A stretch of 64,000 nucleotides of DNA from Hydractinia symbiolongicarpus. Lineage: Eukaryota > Cnidaria > Hydrozoa > Anthoathecata > Hydractiniidae. The position numbers and the translations under genes were made by a program. Positions 22,601 through 34,600 of the stretch are shown here, piece by piece (the first letter of the stretch is position 1; every line of letters begins with the position of its first letter). The notes under the pieces were generated by a model. It did not search any database and was not told the origin of the DNA. It saw only the letters and a list, made by a program, of their open reading frames with translations. Location of the stretch: NCBI RefSeq assembly GCF_029227915.1, contig NC_079877.1, positions 25,073,851 through 25,137,850 on the forward strand, in the 5' to 3' direction.

Positions 22601-25600
22601 AGTATATGTAATATTATTATGTAGAGAATTTATTCATCTTTTAGAAGATATATTTTTAAAAGAGAGATAATCTTGTGATTTGAAGATGTTTCAAATATAT
22701 GGAGTGTGTATCGAAGTTTAATTCAACAAAGTATAAATGCACCAATAGCACACAAAATAATAAAAATATAAATCAAACAAAATTTTTGTGAGAAAAAACA
22801 TTTGTGAGTTAGGTTACCAAAAATTTTTGAAAGGTATAATTTATGGTTTATGATTTACAAGACTCCTTGCCATGCACTTAAGTTGTATTGTTTGTTTAAA
22901 TATGTTCTTGTGAAGTTATTTTTTTATTCTCTTTCCTTTCCTTTTTTTTGCATTCTTTCTATACAATTTTTATTTTGTTTAGAATTTTCGTTCATAAAGA
23001 ATGAAATACTTGTAAAAGCACTGCTGTGCTGCCTGGATGCTTTACAGCAGAATGCGATTGAACGTCTTTCACATGTCAATCCTATTTTGGTAAGATACAT
23101 CTGAGTGGAAATTTTATGACTGAAACTTTTTATGGCCCTCTTTAATCTTATAACTTGTTTTATATTGTTATTTATATGTTTTTAGATGAACAAGTCAATG
23201 TTTATGGCTAAAATCACACCATGGGTTGTTGAGAAAATGATGGAAGAGTATAGAATTGATAGCACTCCTCCAGAAGTGAAACAAACCGTTTGGCCATCAA
23301 CCTTGCAAGCGCCCCCTTCCAGCAGTTCATACTGTGACCAGTGTGGGGGAGATGCATCAAATTCTTCAGATTTTTGTTTAGATTGTGCAAAATTAAACAT
23401 GGAAAGAAGACTAAGCAGTAAATCATTTTCTAGAGAAGTCCATGAAAACACATTTTCTTGTGTCCCAGAAACCAGCAACGAAAACTTAACATGGTATGAT
23501 GAAGATGACGGCTTTGATAAATCTGATAAAATTGATGACCTAAGAAATAGACTTCAACGTATGAAAGAAATCAGTCGTAGTGAAAGTAGTCTGTTTCACG
23601 AACCTTGTCAAACTGATACAAAGGAAGTCCATAGTGACCTAGACCATGCAGATGAACAAGAAGATACACTCTCCATCGATGAAGCAAACAGTGAAACTGC
23701 TTCTGTTGTTAATATGGCCCTACCAAGGTCTTCTTCAATTATACTAAAAAAGAAAGGACATCATCGATCTAAATCCGATCAAATAGGTGTTCATACTCTC
23801 GTCACGAATATGGAAGATGAGAATGATGATTCTTCAATTCAGATTGCTTCATCTTTGCCAAAAGAAGTAACGCAGCAAGGTGAGGTTGTTTCAATGAATG
23901 AAAAATAATATTACACATTTACTAAATGTATTTTGCTTTATCAGCATTTTTTATGTGTATAAATAAATTCAACATCATATAAATAAATGATTAATGTGTC
24001 TTTTCATAGCATTCAAAGCATTTAAATAACAATATTTATATATAATGTGGGCTAAATATTTAAAAAAAGTTAATTTGGGTGACAAACAATTAAAACTTTT
24101 GATGGAAAATAACGTTCTTTTTGCAGAGTTGTTACATTGACTTCAAGACATAAGCATTTGATATGTAAATATAGATTGATGTTTTTTATTTTCCATTTTT
24201 GTTGCATCCATAATGCTTTTCTATTAAAGCATTATTTCTTGTAGCAATGTTTTTAAAGGATATTAACTGAGTTTTACAAATCTAACTAACCTAATTATAT
24301 ATGCCAGTAATTCATGTCAGCAATCAAATTAGAAGGGCAGGTTAAACATAAATTTACTGTAGCCTGGGTTATTGTTGTTTACTCAGGGGTTCATAAATAC
24401 ATCAAATAAAAGAAAGTGATACAAGTCTTTCCTGGTTAAATTTTTATATTTTTAATAAATTTTCTGTAAGTTGAATGCAAACTAGTTTATAAATTTGTAA
24501 ATTCCAACCATTTCAGCAGTCTGGTGGGCCAAAATACTCCCATTGTTTAATAATACTAAATTTGTGAAGGTTGCTATTTTTCTTTTATAAAAAACAAAAA
24601 TATATCGTAAAAATAACTTAAACGTCTTTTCTCCAGTAGCACTTGCAAACCCTTATCACCCCCCAAGATTACATGAATTCTTGTTAAGAGAATTCTTGTT
24701 AAGTTAAACTAATACGGTTTTAGATGTATAGAATGTTAGCTTAAACATTCAAAAAATCAAACCATTTTTTCATTCATCAGAGGTTTTGGTTATGGGGAGT
24801 AAACTGTAGCTGTATGCCTTTGGTTTCTAGGTTCCTGCAGCTATTATTATCACAGTGAAGATGGTCAAATGTTTCCCAAACCATACAAAGGTCAATCATT
24901 AATCAGTTATTTAGATTCAAGAAGTTACGATACCGGTGCACAGCTTGATAAGGTAAATATGTTTTTCTAGAAAAGTAGTTTGTGATTTTGACGAATTCCT
25001 GATCATTCCACATTTATACAACACACTAAAAGTTGAAAGAATATGTATTTGTACAAGGCTAATTATAAGATTTAATTTTAAATTTGTTTTGTGCAGGACT
25101 AATTTTACGATTTCATTTTGAAATTCTTGTGTTCTTTGGAATTGACATGATTTTTAATTTTAGGAAAATGCACATTTTAGTATCTGTGAAGCCCTAATCA
25201 CAGCTATTGAACAGGTAAGCACTTTACTGCAGCCTTACTTATAATCACACTGCACTTGGAACCTCAAAGGACTTGAAGTCAGTCTAAATCTTTCATAATT
25301 ATCATTTTATAAAACCTTAAACGTACAAATTTTGCTAAAACATTGATACATTATTTTATAGTATTTTATTGACTTTTAAATACTCCCCGTTAAATTTGGC
25401 AATGCCATTTTGTCTTTCTTTTTTATGTTTCCCTTGATTCACTTGCGTAGAGATCTTGTATCTGCGTTTTTATGAACATTGTGATATAGCAAAAACTATC
25501 AAAAGCAACGTATTAGCATATTTTTGGAGGTGTAGAGTAATAAAAAGAAATAAGTGTGACGAAATGCAGTCTGATTGGCTAAAGCAAAAGGAAGTGTAAT

Positions 25601-28600
25601 TTGTGCAGTGTGATAAATTTTTTAATAGTCTCTTATAACTCAACGTAATAGTTAAGCAAAAACAAAAAGAAAAATACTGGAAACTAAAAGAAAATATGAA
25701 AAAGTTTAATGACAAGTCAGTGCCTTAATGTTGCAAATACTTCAGTCATTATACAACACATAAAAATATCCAAAATTAAATTTATGTAACATATTTTAGC
25801 ATTGTATCTATATTCCCAACATGATTCATACTTCATGTGAGTAAAAAAAAATTAAAATTGATGGAAATATTTGATTAATTTATTATGCTTTACTTTTAAC
25901 CCCGCTAGTGAGGAAAAAGATGGCTTTTCAGGCGATTTACAGCTTTCTTTATGTGTGAAATGTATAAACTGGAAAATATGTTAAATAACTTTCATTTGGG
26001 TATCAGAAACTTTGAACAGAATGTTAAAATTTGTTCTAGAACTAAAGTATTTGAATTTTAAGCAGATTTATTTTGGAAAAATTTCAAATTATTGATCACA
26101 ACACTGAAAAAAGGCTGACACAAGAAAAAATTATCGCTTTCATTTTGTTACTTTCATGACATTCTAAAAGTGTGCCATGTTTAATTCCATTTGGAAAAGC
26201 CTATCAGAAGTTATGGAGAGGACTGGGATCACCCACCCTTATCATAATCTGTTTAAAATAACCTAGACCGAATACGGTCTGAGGTATTTTGTAATACTTG
26301 GGGTAATTTCAGACTAAATAAATCTATATTATGTTCTTTTATTTAAATAAGTCTTAAAAAAGTTTTAAATTTTTAATCTTTGTGAGACAGTACAACAGTA
26401 TTTAAAGTATTAAATATTTAAGCACTAGAAGTAATGAAGAAAATTGGACTACTAGGCCTTTCAACTTGGGACTCATATTCAAAATAATGTGAAACTATTT
26501 TTAAATTCCAATTAGATGAGATGCCAGAATAAGAATAATGATGAAGAAAATTATGAGCAAAGTGATGAAGAAGTTCTAAGATCGTCACAAAAAATGATAC
26601 GGCAAAGAAATGACATGTCAGCATTTAGTGATCCCAGTGATGAAAAATCGTCTTCTGTGAAAACGTCATCAACTTTGAGTTCTTCGTATGGAAGCTCTTC
26701 TACAGGTAATTTTTTTTTAATTTGTAGTTGTGGAGTTAGCGTCACCTATATCTAAAGTTGGTTTAAAAATAATGTAGAAAAGTTATTTAGTAAATGTGAA
26801 TGAGTGTAACAAAAGATTTTGTATTGACAAGCATTTTAAGGCTGCAAATTATCAGATACACTTCGATAACAAAAATGCAGGATCAACTTTAAGTCATCGA
26901 TAGAAGATCCGACAACGTGATAATAAACAAGTGGCCACACCTCCCAAAATCTCCTAAATAACCTAAAAAATCGAGATCCTTCTAAAATTTCATAAAAGCC
27001 TAAAATTTATGCTTATAATATTGATTTATTTGTTACTTTTTTCAAATAGTAACCTTTTTGTTATTACGTTTTATGTGGCAAAAAAATTCACATATGTTTA
27101 TCTTGCAACAGAATGATAAATAAATTGTATTTATGTAATTACTGCAGTGTAAAAATAACAAATTCTCTGACATCGAAACAAGGAGAGGCTTCTAAATTTT
27201 TAGCAAAAATAATATAAAAATGGTTTTTATACGTTTTTTTAGTGACTTTTTTATAAAATTTGACTCAAATCTCTAATTTCCCAAAATCTCCCAAAATTAC
27301 AAAGTTTTAAAGCTGTGGCCACCCTGATACAAATGTCATAGTATGAAGCCTTCTATCATCCCATCTTAAGTAAGCCTAGGAGTAAAGCGGATTGTGAAGA
27401 AGTTTATCTACTATTTTTGAATTGGGTACTTCTGTAAAGTTATCAGTGCTCTTTTTTAAAATCAATGAAAAAGTTGTATAGTTGCATTATTTTATTTTTG
27501 AACATTTTTTCATGCTGTTTTAATTGTTCGTAAATTTTTGGATGGATGTGAAAGATAGTATTTCTTCTAGTGTAAATTCAAAATTAAAATTTCACCTTTA
27601 TTTGTATCAATTACTCGACAACAATTCCCCTGTTCAAGTACTGTTCAGACAGGTGAAAAATTCCGCTAGAAAACTCAACCTTGTGTTTTTGTTCGAACTT
27701 AGATATTTGTTTAGAACTCGTTACCAGGGCCTGCTTCTTTTAAGCACCCCTCTTGTGTAAGCACCCGTGTAAGCGCCCGTGTAAACAATTTCAAAACTTT
27801 TAAGCTGCCAGGGCACACTAAGTAACTGATAGAAGTTTCTTTCCAACAAAGTTGTTGCAAGTAGGTCCAATGTATTGCAGATAACCACTGGCAGGAAAAG
27901 TGTTGCAGGTTATGGATGCTACAAAAACAAAAGTATTTAGAAAGGTTAAGGTCGAAAAAGATGTAAGTCAAAACAATTATGAGAGCAGAAAAGGGAGCTG
28001 TAAAAAATAGATTTAATAAAAAAAGCTGCTAATAATTAAGGATACTTATATGGTATTAAATCCTTGGGGTGGTACCGTGAGGGTGGTACAGTGAGGAGGG
28101 TGGTATTAGGTATTTGTATGGTGGAGGCCACAATGAAAAAATACAATATAGTTATATGCTCTGCAGTAAAACTAAAATTTAAATGCTCGCTGTTATCATC
28201 TAAATGCTAATATCATTAGTCTAGTGGATACATCACTGTGCGTGTAGTAAGATTTTTTTTCTTATGTTTTTTCTCAGATGATACTGATAATGAAGAAGCC
28301 AAGAAACTCACAATTAGTGCAAGCTGGGAAAATGTCTCTCTTGCTTCCAGCAAAACTTTGTCACCTGAAGTTGAGAAGAAGCCAATTGCAGAGAAAGTTT
28401 GCGTGATACAAGCCAGTGAAGTTCCACCTGACGATTTCTCTGCAGAAACTGTCGCGAAGAGTCTTCTCCAGGTAAGTAATTTACTCGCTATTTTGAAAAT
28501 CTAGTAGAATTGTAAGAAAACGTTTATATAATAGCCTATAAAACTCATTTGGTTCGTGCAAAAACCGCCACTAGCGACCGGGTGGAAAAAAATCAAAATT

Positions 28601-31600
28601 GTGCGCAAAGAAAATCACATAATTAAATAATTAAATAATATAAACATCGGGATAGCCAATTACATATAAATCAACAATACTACAAAACAGTAAACATCAT
28701 CAACCAATCTAATTAACTTCACCCAAAGTATAAAAACGCATTAGAAACAAGGAAAAGATGAATGTTAATAAGCCTATTTTAGCCAAGACACACTATAGGT
28801 CTGAGCGTAACGAAGAATGTAATTTGAAGACATTTAGACATGTAGTGTTTTGAAACAAGTTGGATTGTATACTAAAATAATCTACACCTTCAGAAAAGTA
28901 ATTTTAGCAGGAATTATTTTCGTGAGACAAAAGAAATTATATTTCACGAGACCTAATTTTCGCAAATTAAGCATATTTAATTTTTTTTTGTGCATTAATT
29001 TTGTAATGTTGCTTGATTTGCAAAAAAAAATACATTTACGATCTGACGGAAACCGTGAACAATGACTTTTTTAGTATAAAGAGCCTTGTATTTTGTATTG
29101 AACGATCACTGACCGATTTTATTGTTGTACTGCTAAAAACATACTAGAGGTCAAAAGTACAGACTGAGCTTGCGAGCAAGGTAATTTTTGTTACGCCACC
29201 TCCTTGATCAACAATTACTACATTATTCAAAGCACAGATATAAAAAGCGATAGAATTAATTTGATAAGAGCCACCTGCAATAATGACGTTGACAAAAAAA
29301 AACCCACGCCAAAACAATAAAAGTGTGCAGAGTTCTAACTTAACCAAGGCTAAGTGCTTGTTCATTGAACTTCTAACCTAATTGGTTTTTTTGTTTTTAG
29401 AAATTTGATTTGTCGTCAATACCTGCAGCTTCAGAACTGAAGTGGATGGTGACAGAAGAAGTTCCTCAAACACTTCTGCCATTACCCTTGGAACTACTGC
29501 ACCCAGATTTGCATGACGGAGGTAAATATCGCGTGCAAGAAGGATTAAGAAAAATATCCATGCCGGTATGTGTTTACTTTTTGTCATTGTAAACCAATGC
29601 GAAGTGTAAAAAGGAATATTTTTTGTCGCGATTTTTTTTTGGCTTTTTAACCCCTTTGAAGTGGGGTCCTCACTCGGTCAGGAAAGTATAAAATGAAGGT
29701 ATATTAAATGAATGGTTAGTTGAAAAAATCGAGAAATTTCTTTTTAAGTTGATTTTTCTCTATAGTTTTGTATTCTTCAGTGTAAAATAGAATGCAAAAC
29801 ATTTAATGCTGAAACACATATTTTGACAAGGGTAAAATTATGGCCGATTATAAGGGGATGTAGAAAGTTATTTAATTTCCTTAACCATGTTGTCATGTTT
29901 CTAAGAACTTTGTTACTTTGTCAGAAAAATTGGAAAATTTAGTCAAACCAGGAATTTTGATCCATACAAACAAACAAGTGTTGTGCATATAAACCAATGG
30001 TAATTGTTTAAATTTTATTTCAGCTATGTTTTATTTCCACTTTAGAGTCTAATACGTGGCAACATGGAATGGGCACCACCAAGACCTCAAATTATATTTT
30101 CTCCACACCCATTCGTAAAGTAAGTTTCTTGTATGGTTGAACATTTTTTTATTTTTAATTGGGTAAATTTTGTATAATTTGTGTGGGGGTAACCTCACTT
30201 CGGGCTTTAATAATTAGCTATTATTCTAATACTTTAAGAGAAAAATTTTCACGTACAGTGAAATTTTAACATTTCAAGGCTTTAAACTTTCCCGGATTAC
30301 GTAAATCAAAACATTTCGTGGCCATGTACTTTCGCGGAGATACAAAATTCAAATATTTCGTGGGCATAAACTTTCGCAGATGGCCCTTTTTCTTAGTAAC
30401 ACTTCAGGTGTTTTTTTTCAGGGTTTTTTTTCACTTAAAGCCATATTATATAGTAAATATATTGGATAACTGGGAAATTATCTTAGAGGTACGCTGTCCT
30501 TATCTTAACGCAATGTCCTAACCAGTGCCCTTATTATCGAGATTATTTTGGTAACGTAAATAAGTTAAAACGCTCTTTGTTTTTTCTTTCTTTTTCTAGT
30601 CACATGTCAGTCATGTCACATAAATCCTCGGAAAGTGGAACTTTTCTGACCTCACGAAAATTAATCCCTATAAAATGTAAAAACTACACATCCGATTTTC
30701 TGATTCTATTTCAAAATTCTCTTTTATAAATCTATTATAAAGCGAGGTTTCTTTAAAAATGGTCTGCTTTATCTATCCAAAGGAGACTGATGAATTGGGC
30801 ATAAACTTCTGTGGATGACAAACATTCAAACATTTCGCCGACATAACTGTGGCGAAAGAGGCCAAAAAACTTCAAACCGTGAAATTTTCCTTCTTTGAAG
30901 AACAAAAACTAGTGACGTTTAAGCTGATTTTCTTTTCGTGTAATGATCTATTTTGTCCTTTTCCAATGTTTAGACGAAAGGTTATGCTTCAAAAGCAACA
31001 TTTCAGATGTGCTGGATGTGGGTTAAAAGTTACCCCTAGTGAGTTTATTTGTTTATTTCTGGTTGTTTTTTTATTTGTTTACGCGTTTGTTTATCGTGTG
31101 AATTACCATATTAACGTATAGTTAGTCATTTGTTTTGTATTATATATCTGGTTTCCAACACTCGATCTGTGAGGATGGATTTTATTATAATTTGACATAT
31201 TAAACGTGCAGAATGACTTCTCATGGTAGGTTTATCCAAAAGATTTCGCTTTTGTGAATATGTTGGCAAATATTTCTGCACGAGTTGTCATCAAAACAAG
31301 CAAGCATTAATTCCGTCCAAAATTCTTACGAGGTGGGATTTTAAAAAGTATCCTTTTCATATTTTTTTACTTGTTCCTCATCTAAATGTACGATGCATAT
31401 TACATGTTTTTTTTTAAAATCGGTGTTCATCTAAGCTCAATCGAATAGTTGTGAAACATCACATGTCGCATCACGTTATTTTTTTTAGCATCAATCTCTT
31501 TTTCGTCATTAATCTCTCAGGACTATTTGACTATTCTGTCCCCCCTGTCATTAGTATTTCCTCTTTTTTGGTGCTGTCATTTTTTAAGCGCCCTATTCTA

Positions 31601-34600
31601 AGTTTGAAATAGTTTTAGAAGAAGCCTCTCTATTAAACGACTGAGGCGGTTTTAAGGGTACGATATTGATTAATTTTAAAAAAGTCTTCATATTATTCAA
31701 GTTCCCGTGTACCACTAGAATTTAATTCTACTGTGTATTCTACTTGTTTCTAAATAATCCCTTTGCTTGAAAGAGAGTCAATTATTTGAGACTGCTGTTA
31801 ACCAACCTGTTTCCTTAAGCTTTCAACAGTACTCCATGAAACGAAATAATTGAAAAAGAACTCCAGAAAACTCTCTAGAAAAATATTTTAATTTGCTTAT
31901 GTCGTCATACCAACTAACCCATCCCCCTTGATCCACTAAATAATTAAGCAGAAGCATCTTAAACATCCCTCCCTCTTGTGCTGCTGTCATCGTGGTTTTA
32001 AATGTTTGTATCATTGTCATGCGGTCTAAGGATTTTGAGATCTTTCATAACATTTCATCTTTTTTGTTTTGTGCTAGCTTAATTTTACTTATTGTTTTCA
32101 TTGTTAGCAAAAGTTATTTCTCCTTGACTCGTATCGCAGATATCCGGTGTCTGACTTCGCGAAAGAATTGCTCAAAAAGATACACAGTGACCCGTTGTTT
32201 AACGTGCTTGATGTGTCGCCAAGTCTCTACGACAACGTCAGACAGCTTAATGTTGTCAAGGTAACGCCGGCGTATCCTTCCTTGGTTATGGGATAAGTTG
32301 TAGATAAGTTGTTTGTCGCGCAAAGCAGTTTTTTTTGTGTCGTTAATGGAACCCAAGAAATGCTGGTACATTTCTTCGAATTTTACCACATTCCCACTCT
32401 TGTCAGCAAAAGAAAGAATCATTTTGACATGCACTCAAACCATTTTGTTATACACTAGGACCATTTTAACATGCACCACGACCATTTTGTTATGCACTAG
32501 GACCATTTTGACATGCACCAGGACCATTTTGACATACACTAGGACCATTTTGATATGCACTAGGACCATTTTGGTATGCACTAGGACCATTTTGACATGC
32601 ACTAGAACCATTTTGACATATACTAGGACCATTTTGACATGCACTAGGACCATTTTACATCCACTAGGACCATTTTGGTATGCACTAGGTCCATTTTGAC
32701 ATGCGATAGGATCACTTTGACATGCACTAGATCCATGTTGACATGCACTAGGACCATGTTGACGTGCACTAGATCTATGTTGACATATACTAGTACCATT
32801 TTGATATGCACTAGGACCATTTTGACATCCACTGGAACCATTTTGACATATTATACTAGGACCATTTAGGCATGCGCTAGAACCACTGACATATTGCCAT
32901 GCGCTAGGACCAATGACCGTTATGATTTTCATTGATAGCAACACCGTTATAGCTGTACAAAATTTGTACGTGTAATCTTACAAGAACTGTATGCTAAACT
33001 AATGTCGTGATAATTAAAAGTATATCAACCTTCTCGATTACACTGTGTTAAAATTTTTTAGTGTCTACGGCTTCAATTACACCATGTAAAGAACTTTTTA
33101 AGATCATGTAGACATGCTGACGGGTATGTTGTTTGTTTATTTGTTTGTTTGTTTTTATATTTTCTAGATATAAACCCTTGTAAAGCCTAGTTCTTAACTA
33201 CAGTAGACTCCCGGTTATTCGAACCTGCACTTATTTGAATAATTCGGTTATTCAAAGTGAGATGGCGTTCCCCTTGGATCTGTTCTGCCCAGATTGCAAA
33301 AACGACCTGTTTACAACCGGGACAGCCGGATTATGTACGCACGGTCCGATTATGTTTTTTTTGCACTGTTATGTCGTGGTGACCGGATTATGAACGCTGA
33401 TATAAGTAGCTGGGAGACAGGCTGTGATTGGCATTTTCTTCAAGCTTTTGTAAATTAAACATTCTCTGGAAGATAGAACACCCCTAAAAACTAGACATGG
33501 CGAAACAAAAAAGTGTCGACGTAATTCTTAGTATAAACTACCCTTGTAGTAAATGCATTTCAACATAATATACTTTGAAGCAACTACATTTCACGGAACC
33601 TAAATTATTCTTTTTGCGGGAATTAATTTTGGTGAAAAGTTATTAAACTTGCGAATCCCAAAATTTAGTATTTGCCACGAATGATATAAAAGCAGTCAGC
33701 CCCAATTTTATTTGTTTTATTTAAATAAACTGCCCTGATTATGTTCCTTTTATAAGTGCCAAATAATATTTTTTGAGTAATAAGCCGGCCTGTCCCGATT
33801 ATGTTGCCCTGATTATGTATTTTCTGCCCTGTTCTTAACCGGGGCAAGCTGCCGTACTTAATCAGGCCAATGTTCATTATCCGGGCAGAACAGATCTGCT
33901 TACCCAACTCAGGCAAAAACACTCTCGGTTATTCGAACTTCAGTTATTCGAATAATTCGGTTATTCGAAGTGATTTTTATTCCCCTTGGGGCCAATTATA
34001 GGCTAAGTCACCCTCAGTTATTCGAATTTTTCTTATTGGGAGATCGTCGAGTGAGAACATTGATTTTCTGCGATTAAAACACTTTTTTTCTTCAAAAAAT
34101 CAGGTTTCAATATTCATGGCTATTTACACTCTTCAAGCAATTTCTTCAAAAGTTCAATATTCTCCTTCGGTCCAGAGAATTGAAGCAAACAGGGGATCCT
34201 CAATCCCTTATCATCTCAAAAGTTAGTTCTTTTCCCTGTCACTTTTACTTTGCAAGTACACAACATCTCTGACTTCAGAAAGTAAAATATCGTTTTGGCA
34301 AATTTTCCTGTTTTTCCTTTAGGCAAATGACCAACAATATCTTTTTTTTTGCAGACCGCCACTGCATATTTGTCTATGTCGTTTGTTGGTTCCATTTTAG
34401 CGTCTAGGACTTCACCAATAACAGCGTTCCATTTCTTTTGATACTCATGATATCCCATAACGGTTGAGTTACTCTCATAATACTTGATAAGAATGATTTC
34501 TATCGGCTGTGTTTCGTTGATTATCATTGAAACAGGATCCATTGTAATTTTCACTTCTTCGTCCTAACTGTGGTGTGACTGCTTTGTTGTTGTGTTGTTT

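Noticed and set aside
26931-27321. A MITE bounded by GTGGCCAC motifs
   Set aside because: GTGGCCAC is itself palindromic, and neighbouring CCCAAAATCTCC stretches are in direct, not inverted, order; no target duplication was found.
32313-32944. Long ORFs on both strands (128 and 169 aa) with TRTILTC-like or MVLVHVK-like repeats
   Set aside because: They come from a 21-bp tandem repeat divisible by three, with no start context, domain or splice support.
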